A stretch of 64,000 nucleotides of DNA from Alphaproteobacteria bacterium (GTDB lineage Bacteria > Myxococcota_A > UBA796 > UBA2385): positions 171,002 to 235,001 of the forward strand of contig JACKEY010000010.1 in NCBI GenBank assembly GCA_020632755.1, given 5' to 3'. Positions 43,401 through 51,146 of the stretch are shown in pieces. The notes beneath the pieces are model-generated. The model saw only the letters and a program-made list of their open reading frames with translations. It did not search any database and was not told the origin of the DNA. A program made the position numbers and the translations under genes. The stretch's first letter is position 1, and every line of letters starts with the position of its first letter.

Positions 43401-45513
43401 TGTCGTGGTTCATCCAGCCGACGAGCAGCAGGACCTCGGGGTGAAGCTCGCGCTCCTTCTTGGACAGGTCCTCGTAGGCCCAGCCCCGGGGCGACACGAG
43501 GCCGGCGGCCCGCACCAGCTCCACGTCGTCGAAGCCGTACTTCCGGCTCCAGGTCTCGTTGATCCACTCCGTCACGAGGTCGAGCGGCACCCAGCCCTGG
43601 CGGGCCGACACGCCCTCGATGTCGTCGAACAGGGCCGGCGCGATGGCGGCCAGGAGCTTCTTCGCCTGCTCCTCGGCGCCCTGGGCCTTGGCCCGGTCGT
43701 ACCGGGGCCACAGCGAGCCGGTGAGGTAGACCTCGCCCGGCACGAGCTGGTCCCAAGCCTCGCCGTCGAGGAACCAGCCGGCGTCGAGCAGGTCGGCGGT
43801 GAGCCGGCCGGCGTCGAAGCGCCCGCCCAGCGAGCGGTGGAAGGCCAGCAGGTCGGCGACGGTGAGCGCGCGGTTCGCCCGGTACAGCAGCTCGGCCTGG
43901 GCAGGCACGTCCTCGATCCGACCGGCGTAGCGGGGCTCGGGCTTCGGCGGGGCGTGCCGCAGGCCCTCGATGAGCCCGCCCGCGCGGTCGAAGGCGGACA
44001 GGAAGCGCTCGGCGCCGGTGGAGCCGCCCCGGGCGAGCTTGACCAGCTCGACGTGGGCGTGGGGGTTGCCGTGGGTCTTCCGCCAGGCGGACAGGGCCTC
44101 GAACAGCTCGGGCCACAACATCGGCGGCTCGTCGGCGTTCTCGGCGGCGACCAGGGCGAGGTAGCGGTCCACCCGCAGGCCCAGGGTGACCGCGGCGGCC
44201 AGCTCGCGCGAGAGGTGGGAGACCTCGGCGTCGGTCTGCCGGGTGACGCCGATCCGGGGCCCGCTCGCGGACCGGCCGGCGGGGAAGGCGATCACCTGGC
44301 AGTCGGCGCAGACGGGGCGCTCCACCAGCGCGGGGAGCCGCGTGAACTCGCCCATGACCTGGTAGCCCCAACGCGGGGCCTTGGTCTGGTCGTCCTCGCC
44401 CCCGTCCCGTCCGACCTCGCGGCCGAGGATGTGGCCCGGGAACTCCTGGAAGTAGTGGCCGGCCAGGATGCCCCGGTCGGCGTCGTCGACCTCGGGCAGC
44501 TCCCCGCCGCGGGCGCGGAAGAAGAGCAGGTCCGTGACCAGCATGGCGCCGGGGAAGATCGCCTCGCGGCCGTTGGGGCGCATCGACGGCAGGCGGAAGG
44601 CGGCGGCGACGTGGTGGCGCTTGAGCACCTTCTCGCGCAGGGCGACGAAGCCGGCCGTGCGCGAAGTGAGGAAGCCGCCGGGTACCAGGAAGACGCCGAT
44701 GCCGTCGGGGGCGAGCAGGTCCAGGCCCCGGCGCAGGAAGTAGTGGTAGGCCATCTTCTCGCGGTAGGCCCGGTCGGGGTCCTCCGCGATGGAGGCGCCC
44801 CGGATGCCATAGGGCGGGTTGCTCACGACGAGCTGGAGCCGGCCCTGCCAGGCGGGCCCGCGCTCGCGCACCCACCGCTCGAAGGGGCCGACGAACAGGT
44901 CCAGGTCGGGCCGCAGGGCGGCGAGCATCCGCGAGGAGAGGTCCGACCACTCGACGGCGTGCCAGGACACGCGGGGCAGGCCCTCGAAGGCCCGCACCAT
45001 GCGCCCGATGCCGGCCGAGGGCTCCAGGGCGTGGACCTCACCCGAGGGCAGCAGCGGGCTGACCACGCGGGCGATCTCGCGGGCCACGCGGGTCGGCGTG
45101 TAGAACTCGTGGATGAGGCCGCGCTCCTCGGGCACCGGGAAGCCCGGCGGGAAGCGGCCGGAGGCCGAGCGGATCGAGAGCCCGCCCCAGCCGGAGTAGC
45201 CGGCCAGCACGCGGCGCTCGTCGGCGGTGGCGGGGCGTCCCTGGGCGGCCAGGGCGGCGGCCACGGTCATGGCGGCGACGTTGGCGGCCGTGCGCTGCGC
45301 CGCGCTCCACAGCTCGGGCAGGTCCTCGGTCGGGACCTGGTTGGCGGCCTCGATGCGCCGCAGCAGCGGGGCGAGGTTGGCCTCGATGACGGCGACGAGC
45401 GCCGGGCGGTTCCGGTCGAGGAAGTCGTCCAGGTACTCGGTGTCCACGCCCACGGGCAGGCGCGCGCGGACGATGGGCACGATGCGGTCGAGGAGGGCGG
45501 CGGCGGCGGTCAA
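40411..45513 (-). CDS. DarB-like giant N6-adenine methylase-helicase
   Basis: The 1,700-residue protein joins an N6-adenine methylase (EFYTPTRVAREIARVV, EPSAGIGRMVRAF, NPPYG near residue 232) to a Snf2/superfamily 2 helicase (LLAFDVGVGKTYTGIGVIA near 808, VDEAQNFKN near 988, LLSATPAKNSP, QQRNGRGVRQGN near 1,326). This order and size match phage P1 DarB and its relatives in mobile elements. P1 DarB is packaged in the virion and protects incoming DNA from restriction. The TTG start is chosen because AGGAGA lies six bases upstream. Confidence 0.85.
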   Translation of the reverse strand: MTAAAALLDRIVPIVRARLPVGVDTEYLDDFLDRNRPALVAVIEANLAPLLRRIEAANQVPTEDLPELWSAAQRTAANVAAMTVAAALAAQGRPATADERRVLAGYSGWGGLSIRSASGRFPPGFPVPEERGLIHEFYTPTRVAREIARVVSPLLPSGEVHALEPSAGIGRMVRAFEGLPRVSWHAVEWSDLSSRMLAALRPDLDLFVGPFERWVRERGPAWQGRLQLVVSNPPYGIRGASIAEDPDRAYREKMAYHYFLRRGLDLLAPDGIGVFLVPGGFLTSRTAGFVALREKVLKRHHVAAAFRLPSMRPNGREAIFPGAMLVTDLLFFRARGGELPEVDDADRGILAGHYFQEFPGHILGREVGRDGGEDDQTKAPRWGYQVMGEFTRLPALVERPVCADCQVIAFPAGRSASGPRIGVTRQTDAEVSHLSRELAAAVTLGLRVDRYLALVAAENADEPPMLWPELFEALSAWRKTHGNPHAHVELVKLARGGSTGAERFLSAFDRAGGLIEGLRHAPPKPEPRYAGRIEDVPAQAELLYRANRALTVADLLAFHRSLGGRFDAGRLTADLLDAGWFLDGEAWDQLVPGEVYLTGSLWPRYDRAKAQGAEEQAKKLLAAIAPALFDDIEGVSARQGWVPLDLVTEWINETWSRKYGFDDVELVRAAGLVSPRGWAYEDLSKKERELHPEVLLLVGWMNHDKTLFSPPKKYDDEGEKDIDKARMKKAAEWDAAFKGWVGATPERRAKIEHAYNRQFKGFVAPSYAAEALPIARWKKDGPRLHPHQVAGARRVLANRGGLLAFDVGVGKTYTGIGVIARARQEGWCKRPVVLVPNSIVWKWEADFRRVLPDYRVAVIGSKLKTISRGPRKGLATSDTDTPQERAEKWTRFQAGEYDVVLLTYTALGRTRMNERAVRAYAEQTEAIQREVALRRRNAAKRKKLSERDEAILREGIAAWVAQQMELAAGWDYDPGIAWDDIGVDLLMVDEAQNFKNLYLPEDREGGVPRFMGNPGDGSKRAWQLDFRCAAVRRRTGGTGVVLLSATPAKNSPLEFYNLIQYVDPAAWSRMGIRDPEQFIDRYLRIEIKPVVTPSMEVEERGAVVGFQNLHELRDVILRYGEFKTAEEVGLKLPEPKVEMVEVDMDAGQDAKYDAYVRQIEAALKSDDPSDKAKILGLLARMALVAIHAELDEGYSWKNADAVNDPSSPKFEALAERVLANRTCGHIVFVDNVAAHRWVKDTLVAAGIAADRIGVLNAEVAPNAADRQRIAREFNGDPEAGEAPKYDVVLANAIAYEGIDLQTRTCAIHHLDLPWEPATLQQRNGRGVRQGNTLSAIAIYYYFSRRSQDGLRFNLIQGKRGWMTQLLKSQDRDTNNPGAQMDMGPEEILLLISRNPEQTRARLEAVRAQREAEAKKKIASEASKLLRAINARFRGAERSKDPTEAARLRGEAEERLKHLSRMNPEAWPWAQQAAVVRQQPVLVPDGGGPVYEGLRVGIPSAWNADKIEYVEFGQVTRDGQIALRAAGEAGWRLVKSDDGRLSALRPEHYGADWPADEEGFTVRAIEQHAENRLRYQGDWPGMGWQQAPDAWVERMWGLTGERIVAALSRVSYYNAQAQRIPVMAPAGLRVVNAGAASGTPGITVLSPTDSGWRAFLAAAPGSGLKFAELAEAGRWWWGRAIPRNLLSGADEEGDEELAGAA

Positions 45514-45559
45514 TGGAAGTCTCCTACGCGGTGGTGCGGGGCGGGCTACCTGAAGAACC

Positions 45560-46405
45560 ATGCCCGTCCTGGACGATCGCCAGCTCCGCGAGCGGCTTCA
45601 GCGAATCCACCCGCAGCTCCTCCAGCACGCCGCGCCGATCGCGTGCCAGATCGGTGACGGCAAAGCGGAAGGCCAGTTTGGGATTGCCACCGGCATCGTG
45701 CTTGCCGTTGGCAGCAGACTCATTGCCGTGACGGCCGCGCATGTCTTCGAGCGTCCCGACCTCGTTCAGTTCGGGCTGTTGCCGAAGTGGAGGACGGAAC
45801 GCGGCTCCATCGTCTGGCTGGAAGCCCGCCAGGCCCATCTCGCTGGGGGTGGGGACTACGACACCCTGGACCTGGCCCTGTTCGAGGTCACACCCGAGGA
45901 GACGAACGCCTGGGGCGTGACTCCGGTTCTGATTGATCAGGTCAGAGTCTACGACCTGCAGCCTGGCGATCTGGGCGTGGTCCACGGCTTCCCGTTCGCG
46001 CAGGCCGATGTCGACTACCGGGGAATAGACATCACCACAAGGCACTTCACGCTGGCGAGCTACTCCCTGCCCGAGAGCCAGTGGGATCGCCGCTACAAGC
46101 GGGGCGTCCATCACGTCCTTCAGTTCACCCAGCAGGACGCCTGCCGGGTGGAAGGCGACCAGCTCGTCCCCGACACCCTGCCCAACCCGAAGGGAATCTC
46201 CGGGTGCGGTATCTGGACGATGACGGAGAGGGAGGACGGGACGCTGGACCTCTGGCTGGTCGGAGTCGAATTCGCTTGGATGGAGCGAGAGAGGCAGATC
46301 CTGGCTCAGACGATGCGGCCGGTCCTCGAAGCGATCCAGCGGGCGTACCCGGATCTGGCCTCTCTGGTTGACGAGGCAGCCGTGGTGGTCGCGGCGTCCG
46401 TCTGA
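45560..46405 (+). CDS. Trypsin-like serine protease, cargo gene
   Basis: The 281-residue protein has the trypsin-fold triad: His61 in IAVTAAHVF, Asp104 in DTLDLALFEV and Ser214 in PKGISGCGIW. No export signal is visible, so it probably acts in the cytoplasm. It reads rightward between two leftward core genes, starting 46 bp from the start of the DarB-like gene. Cytoplasmic trypsin-like proteases occur in several defence and signalling contexts; no partner effector is adjacent. A virion maturation protease is the alternative. Confidence 0.75.
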   Translation: MPVLDDRQLRERLQRIHPQLLQHAAPIACQIGDGKAEGQFGIATGIVLAVGSRLIAVTAAHVFERPDLVQFGLLPKWRTERGSIVWLEARQAHLAGGGDYDTLDLALFEVTPEETNAWGVTPVLIDQVRVYDLQPGDLGVVHGFPFAQADVDYRGIDITTRHFTLASYSLPESQWDRRYKRGVHHVLQFTQQDACRVEGDQLVPDTLPNPKGISGCGIWTMTEREDGTLDLWLVGVEFAWMERERQILAQTMRPVLEAIQRAYPDLASLVDEAAVVVAASV

Positions 46406-46416
46406 CGGGTTGCACG

Positions 46417-46674
46417 TCACGCCCCACCCCGCCCACCGACCTTCTCCAGCAGTTCCCGATCCCGCTCCGACAGCTCGACCTGGACCGTGATCTTCACGCC
46501 CCTCCCGAGCAGGAACGCGCCCCACACAAGCGCCCCGTAGGGCCCCAGCGTGAGGAGGTAGTCCAGCGTCGGCGTGCCGGCGGTCGGCGGCACCATGTCG
46601 CCGTCGCCGGCGAGCGCCCGCGCCACGCAGGACACCAGGACCAGGGCCGGGCCGAGCAGCAGCAGCGGCCTCAC
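46417..46674 (-). CDS. Small two-span membrane protein, holin-like
   Basis: An 85-residue protein from a GTG overlapping the previous stop (GTGA). Two membrane segments (PLLLLGPALVLVSCVARALA and YLLTLGPYGALVWGAFLLGRG) are followed by a charged tail VQVELSERDRELLEKVGGRGGA. Size and layout suit a class II holin or a virion membrane protein. The endolysin gene lies 6 kb further on the same strand. Confidence 0.55.
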   Translation of the reverse strand: MRPLLLLGPALVLVSCVARALAGDGDMVPPTAGTPTLDYLLTLGPYGALVWGAFLLGRGVKITVQVELSERDRELLEKVGGRGGA

Positions 46675-48092
46675 GACGCGGCCCCCATCTGCGCGGCGGC
46701 GGCCTGGATCGCCTGGGCGAAGGCATCGACCAGGGCCTTGTCCTTCGCCGGGTCCACCTCGGGGGCCTTCGCCTTCCGGCTCCGGGCCGGCTTGGGCGCC
46801 GCCGGGGCCTTCGCCGGCCGTTCCACCGGCAGCTTCTGCTGCCCGGCGGCGCAGGACTTCGCGGCCCGCGCGGCGGCGAGGGACACGCGCTCGGTGATCC
46901 GCCGCAGCGTGGTCACCACGTCCGGCGACTCGCCCCGGCCGATGGCATCGGCGGCCTGCTGGTAGGCGTTGGCGGCCCGGCGGATGTCCTCCAGGGCGGC
47001 CTTCTGCTCCTTGCCCGAGCACAGCGGCGAGGCGGCGAGGGCCTGGGCGTGCTTGATGAGGCGCCCGGCCCGCCGCAGGAGCTCGGGCGCGTCGCTGGCG
47101 GCCCAGGAGGTCAGCGCCAGCTCGGCCAGGGCCTCGGCCTCCTTCTCGGTCGCCGCAGCGACGCGGGCGGCCGAGGTCGGCCCCGCGGGCGGCTCGGGGG
47201 TGGGCAGGGCGTCGAGCGAGGGCACGACGGTCACGCCGGGCATGCCGCCCATGCCGAAGGCGCCGGCCACGTCGGCGGACACGGTGACGGCGGGCGTCCC
47301 GGCGGGCGCCTGGCCCTTGTTCAGCGCGCGGACGTGGCGCTCGGCCTTGCCCTTCTCCCGGGCCCCGAAGCGCGCCACGACGTTGCCCGAGGCGTCGAGC
47401 ACGTCGAAGCCGGCTTCATCCTGGCGCAGCCGGTAGGCGGGGCCGGGCTTAGGCTGGTACCGCTCGGTCGGGTCCTTCGGCGCCTTGGGCGGCCGGTAGG
47501 GGTGGACCGCGGCGTACTCGGCGTCCACGGCGTTGCGGCGGCGGGTGTCGCGGAAGCTGCACGCCTCGCTGACCAGGCCGACCACCAGCCCCATGCCGGC
47601 CTGGATGGCGTCGGCGAGGCCGTCGCGCTGCACGGACTCCTGCGCGGCCTTGGAGAACCAGCGCGGCGCCCGCTCGAAGGTCGCCGTCCACCGGCCGTCC
47701 AGCCCCGAGGCCAGGCGCAGGGTGCCGTAGGAGGCCACCTTGCGGGCCAGCACCATCGAGGGCCGGCCGTCGGTGCAGTAGAGGATGCCCTTCCAGGTGC
47801 CGCGCAGCGTGGCGGGGCCAGCGGCCGGCGGGCTCGCCTTCATCCGCGTGACCTCGGCCACCGCGGCGGTCGGCTCGATCTCCTGCTCGGGGGCCTGCGC
47901 GGGTGCGAGGCCCTCCTCGCCACGCCAGATCCGGGCGGGCTGCTTCTTGAGCTGGTGGACGAGGACGGCGAGGTCCTCGCGCGGGCGCATCACGAAGGCC
48001 ATCTCGCCGCCGCAGGCGCGGCCATAGGCGAGCAGCAGGCGCGGCACGTCCTCGTCGGCGCCCACGATCTGGAGGTGGAACTTCTCGGCCAC
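46671..48092 (-). CDS. 473-residue structural-block protein, unknown
   Basis: The N-terminal third contains beta segments (FHLQIVGADEDVPRLLLAYGRACGGEMAFVMRPREDLAVLV). A middle part is rich in Tyr and Arg (RRRNAVDAEYAAVHPYRPPKAPKDPTERYQPKP) and the C-terminal 150 residues are Ala-rich helices. No signal or membrane span. It lies in a tight leftward run of nine genes from 52,616 to 46,417, coupled at its end to the holin-like gene. No family recognised. Confidence 0.7.
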   Translation of the reverse strand: MAEKFHLQIVGADEDVPRLLLAYGRACGGEMAFVMRPREDLAVLVHQLKKQPARIWRGEEGLAPAQAPEQEIEPTAAVAEVTRMKASPPAAGPATLRGTWKGILYCTDGRPSMVLARKVASYGTLRLASGLDGRWTATFERAPRWFSKAAQESVQRDGLADAIQAGMGLVVGLVSEACSFRDTRRRNAVDAEYAAVHPYRPPKAPKDPTERYQPKPGPAYRLRQDEAGFDVLDASGNVVARFGAREKGKAERHVRALNKGQAPAGTPAVTVSADVAGAFGMGGMPGVTVVPSLDALPTPEPPAGPTSAARVAAATEKEAEALAELALTSWAASDAPELLRRAGRLIKHAQALAASPLCSGKEQKAALEDIRRAANAYQQAADAIGRGESPDVVTTLRRITERVSLAAARAAKSCAAGQQKLPVERPAKAPAAPKPARSRKAKAPEVDPAKDKALVDAFAQAIQAAAAQMGAAS

Positions 48093-48095
48093 GGC

Positions 48096-48725
48096 TCACC
48101 CCTTCCCGAGCTTGGGGACGATGAAGGCGGCGGCGGCAGCGGCGGCGCCGATGCCCAGGAGCCACATCCACGCGCCGCCCTTCTTGTCGTCGTCGCCCGA
48201 GCCTCCACCACCCGGCGCGGGCGCCGAGGGCGGGGTCGCGGTCGTCGGCTGGAGCTGGGTGCCGCGCTGGCTGGCCGCCACGCGCGCGTCCAGCTCCTGC
48301 GCCATGAAGGCGGTCTGGTCGCGCAGGGACGCGGCGTACTCCCAGGCGGCCACCGCCCAGGCGACGCCGGCCACGGTGAGGCCGACGGCGCCCACGACGA
48401 TCACCACCGCGGGGGCGATGCCCACCTGGGGCACCTGCACGGCGTTGCGGGAGATCCCGAGCACGAGCGCGTCGTAGAGCGACTTCATCTCGGCGTAGCG
48501 GGCGATGTCGTTCGCGTCGGCCTGGGTGCGCGGCGGGTTGGGCAGGCGGGCCTGGATGCGGTCCAGGTTGGCCTTGCACTCCGCGAGCAGGGCGAAGAAG
48601 CTCGTCACCTTCGCCTCGAAGGCGGCGGGCGTAGCCTGGATCGCCGCCGACAGCCGCCCGAGGGTGGCGTCGTAGGCGGCGGCGGCGTTGCCGGTGAAGC
48701 TCGCCTTCAGCTCGTCCCAGGTCAT
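48096..48725 (-). CDS. Membrane protein of the structural block
   Basis: A 209-residue protein: N-terminal helical domain (residues 1-95, MTWDELKASFTGNAAAAYDATLGRLSAA and on), a long hydrophobic segment (IAPAVVIVVGAVGLTVAGVAWAVAAW), a Gly/Ser/Pro linker and a second span at the C-terminus (WMWLLGIGAAAAAAAFIVPKL). It ends 3 bp before the next gene. Small two-span proteins next to coat genes are typical of membrane-containing viruses, but the sequence itself matches nothing I know. Confidence 0.7.
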   Translation of the reverse strand: MTWDELKASFTGNAAAAYDATLGRLSAAIQATPAAFEAKVTSFFALLAECKANLDRIQARLPNPPRTQADANDIARYAEMKSLYDALVLGISRNAVQVPQVGIAPAVVIVVGAVGLTVAGVAWAVAAWEYAASLRDQTAFMAQELDARVAASQRGTQLQPTTATPPSAPAPGGGGSGDDDKKGGAWMWLLGIGAAAAAAAFIVPKLGKG

Positions 48726-48728
48726 GGC

Positions 48729-49559
48729 TCACCCCCGCCGTTCGCAGGCGCGGCAGCCCAGCTCGGCGGCGATGTCGTCGTCGAGCCAGCGTGCGAGGCG
48801 GTCGTCGTCGGCCGTGGGCCCCGGCAGCGCGGCGCGCGGCTGTGGCGCGGGGAGCGCCTGCGGTGCCGGAGAGGCCGACTGCTGCTGGACACCCGCCTGG
48901 CCCTGCCCCGCCTGGCCCCGCCGGAACGCCCGTCCCAGCGTCTTGACCAGCGCGGGCGCCAGCAGCAGCGGCCCGAGACCGAACTCGACGGACCGCTCGG
49001 GGACCTCCGCGACCACGAACAGGCCGGGCTTGACCTCGACCACGGCGGCGCGGAAGCCCTTGCGGGCCTTCATCTTGAGGTTGGGCCCGAGCGCGATGGC
49101 GGGGCTCCAGGGAGGGGCCAGTCCCTCGCGCAGGCGCTTGCCGGCGCCCTTGGGGAACAGCCCCCGGCCCTGGCCCTGGGCGCCCGCCTCGCGCGGCCCG
49201 AACAGGCCCCGGCCGCCACCCTGGCGCCCCTGGCGGGCCCCCCGACGGAAGGGAGCACCGAAGTCACCCTCGGGCTCCGGATCGTCCTCGTCCTCGGGCA
49301 CCTCGTCGTACACGAAGTCGGGCGACTGCTGGCCCTGCTGGGCCTGGGCGCGGGAGCGCGAGGCCGGGGCCTCCTCCGGGTAGCCCCGGTCCTCCGACCG
49401 GCGCGCCTGGCGCTGCTGCCGGCGCTGCCCCTGGCCCCGGCCGTGGCGCTTGTTGCGCTGCTTCCGGCGACGGCGGCGGCGGCCTTCGAAGCCGGCCTCG
49501 TCCTCGCCGTTCTGGCGGTTCCAGGTCTCCATCGACACGACGCGGGCGTAGCGGGCCAT
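48729..49559 (-). CDS. Arg-rich protein with the shared DEAG-FEG-R6 motif
   Basis: The 276-residue protein has a strongly basic N-terminus: DEAGFEG directly followed by six Arg (residues 20-32) and then KQRNKRHGRGQGQRR. A Gln/Gly-rich part, a short ordered region (KMKARKGFRAAVVEVKPGLFVVAEVPERS) and an acidic C-terminus with CRACERR follow. The same DEAG-FEG-R6 motif occurs in the protein at 51,147-51,977, linking two otherwise different proteins of the block. Nucleic-acid binding inside a particle is a reasonable guess. Confidence 0.68.
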   Translation of the reverse strand: MARYARVVSMETWNRQNGEDEAGFEGRRRRRRKQRNKRHGRGQGQRRQQRQARRSEDRGYPEEAPASRSRAQAQQGQQSPDFVYDEVPEDEDDPEPEGDFGAPFRRGARQGRQGGGRGLFGPREAGAQGQGRGLFPKGAGKRLREGLAPPWSPAIALGPNLKMKARKGFRAAVVEVKPGLFVVAEVPERSVEFGLGPLLLAPALVKTLGRAFRRGQAGQGQAGVQQQSASPAPQALPAPQPRAALPGPTADDDRLARWLDDDIAAELGCRACERRG

Positions 49560-50089
49560 CAGGTGCTCCTCCGGCGCGCGGGCCGGTCTCGATCAGGGCG
49601 AACTTGGAGGGCGAGCCGCTGCGCGACCTCGGGGCCGGTCAGCCGCTGGTCGAGCATCCCGAGCCGGGCGCTCGGATCGTCCAGGTGCCAGCGGGAGCCG
49701 ACCCGGTAGCGGACGAGGCAGTGGTAGAGGCCCGGCTGGTCGGGCCGGCTGCGGGTGCGGAGGAAGACCTCGGCCTGGAGGTTCTGGAGCCGGCGCCGCC
49801 GAGCCTCGTCGAAGCCGCCGTCCCCCTTCTTGAGCGCGCGCCACCCTCGAGCGCGCAGCTCGCCCGCGCGGGCGGCGGCGAGGCTGTCGCAGTCCTCCCA
49901 GCCCTGGGCCAGCAGGTTGATGTAGTCCGACCAGGTCTCCTCGGTCTCCCGCTTGTAGACCACGCCGGACTCGTACAGCCCCGGCAGCTCCGGGTTCTCC
50001 AGGAGGATGCGCGCGTTCACGCCCGCGAGCCAGTTGAGCAGGCTCACGGCCTCCCACTCGGAGAACGCCAGGGCCACCGTGATGTTCAT
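49559..50089 (-). CDS. Transglutaminase/papain-like protein of the structural block
   Basis: The 176-residue protein has the pattern of a small cysteine-protease-like family: Cys67 in GWEDCDSLAAARAGELRARGWRA, His123 in PGLYHCLVRYR and Asp137-138 in WHLDDPSARLGM. The order Cys-His-Asp and the surrounding motifs fit the transglutaminase-like fold. It could process coat proteins or cross-link them. One-base overlaps (TGATG) join it to both neighbours. Confidence 0.6.
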   Translation of the reverse strand: MNITVALAFSEWEAVSLLNWLAGVNARILLENPELPGLYESGVVYKRETEETWSDYINLLAQGWEDCDSLAAARAGELRARGWRALKKGDGGFDEARRRRLQNLQAEVFLRTRSRPDQPGLYHCLVRYRVGSRWHLDDPSARLGMLDQRLTGPEVAQRLALQVRPDRDRPARRRST

Positions 50090-50499
50090 CAGGCGACCTT
50101 CTTCAGCCGGAAGGGGGCCGAGGCGATGAGCCGGATGTCGGCGGTGTGGTTGGGCTTGGTGTCCCCGCCGAGCACGGTGACGGCGCGGACGTAGGGCAGC
50201 AGCGGCGCCGCGGCCTGGGCCCCGTCCTTGGTCTCGAACTTCGCGCCGTCGGCGGCGAGCTGGGTCGAGGTCACCACGTCGATCCAGTTGGTCTTGTCCA
50301 GGCTGGTCTGGAGCTTCGCCGTGGTGGTGGGCCCGGTCGCCCCGCCCGTCTGGGTGAGGCCGAAGTAGACCTGGAAGCCGTGGTCACCGTCCTGGACGGA
50401 GTCCTCGCTGGCCGGGATGACCTCGTAGGTCGAGCCCACCTGGTCCGTGTTCGTGGCGGCGACCCCGAGGATCTTGGTGATGTTGCGGTGCAGGCGCAT
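50089..50499 (-). CDS. Small beta-rich structural-block protein
   Basis: A 136-residue protein with alternating strand pattern (GFQVYFGLTQTGGATGPTTTAKLQTSLDKTNWIDVVTS, YVRAVTVLGG, ADIRLIASAPFRLKKVA), no signal and no Cys. Such beta-sandwich proteins are common minor capsid or spike components. It lies between the transglutaminase-like gene and another beta-rich gene in the leftward block. Confidence 0.65.
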   Translation of the reverse strand: MRLHRNITKILGVAATNTDQVGSTYEVIPASEDSVQDGDHGFQVYFGLTQTGGATGPTTTAKLQTSLDKTNWIDVVTSTQLAADGAKFETKDGAQAAAPLLPYVRAVTVLGGDTKPNHTADIRLIASAPFRLKKVA

Positions 50500-50511
50500 G
50501 GGTCCGTCCGT

Positions 50512-51129
50512 TCAGATGGAGAGGAGGAAGACGCCCCGGAAGCGGAGGTCGGCCGGAGCGGCGACCTCGACCTTGCCGGCCGCCCCGAGGGGCACTCCGG
50601 GGCTGGGCTGCTTGTCGCCCGTGAGATCGACGGTGACGTTGCCCACGCCGTCGTAGACCTTGATGGCGAGGCCCGGGAGCTGGGCGTCGTCGGCGCAGTC
50701 GACGCGGAAGTGGGTGGCGAAGGGCGGGATGGTCAGCGGGAGCGAGACCAGCTCGGCGGCGAGCTGGATGCCCACGCCCCGCACCTCGTACTGGTTGGCC
50801 GAGACGCAGTAGCCGTCGGCGACGTTGCACCCGACGCGGTTCTCGGACCCGCTCAGGTTGGCGGCCTTGAGCGAGAGCGAGGCGGCGAAGACCGCGAACC
50901 GCGTGGCGCGCGGCACGGTGATCTTTGCCTCCTGCCCCGCGCCCTCGCCGCCCGACCAGGCCGCGTGAAGCTCGAAGGGGCCGCCCGAGGCCGAGTACGC
51001 CTCGACAATTCGCCAGGCGCCCCCGCACGCCTCACCCCGCAGCAGGTCCACGAAGGCGAGGTCCGCGCCGTCGATGTACGGCGCGAGCTTCTCCTGGTGG
51101 GAGCGACGGGAGAGGCGTGGGAGGGCCAT
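50512..51129 (-). CDS. Beta-rich protein, candidate coat or vertex protein
   Basis: A 205-residue protein with a basic N-terminus (MALPRLSRRSHQEK) and then a long beta-rich domain (ATRFAVFAASLSLKAANLSGSENRVGCNVADGYCV, LTIPPFATHFRVDCADDAQLPGLAIKVYDGVGNVTVDL). Size suits a single jelly-roll. Three to four Cys are present. It lies directly downstream of the Asp-rich candidate coat gene. Function is inferred from context only. Confidence 0.6.
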   Translation of the reverse strand: MALPRLSRRSHQEKLAPYIDGADLAFVDLLRGEACGGAWRIVEAYSASGGPFELHAAWSGGEGAGQEAKITVPRATRFAVFAASLSLKAANLSGSENRVGCNVADGYCVSANQYEVRGVGIQLAAELVSLPLTIPPFATHFRVDCADDAQLPGLAIKVYDGVGNVTVDLTGDKQPSPGVPLGAAGKVEVAAPADLRFRGVFLLSI

Positions 51130-51146
51130 CGGTCACCGCCCGCCGC

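Noticed and set aside
40210..45657. Plus-strand open frame of 1,815 codons
   Set aside because: It is the antisense shadow of the DarB-like gene in GC-rich DNA, with Val/Leu/Gly/Gln-rich low-complexity composition and no domain.
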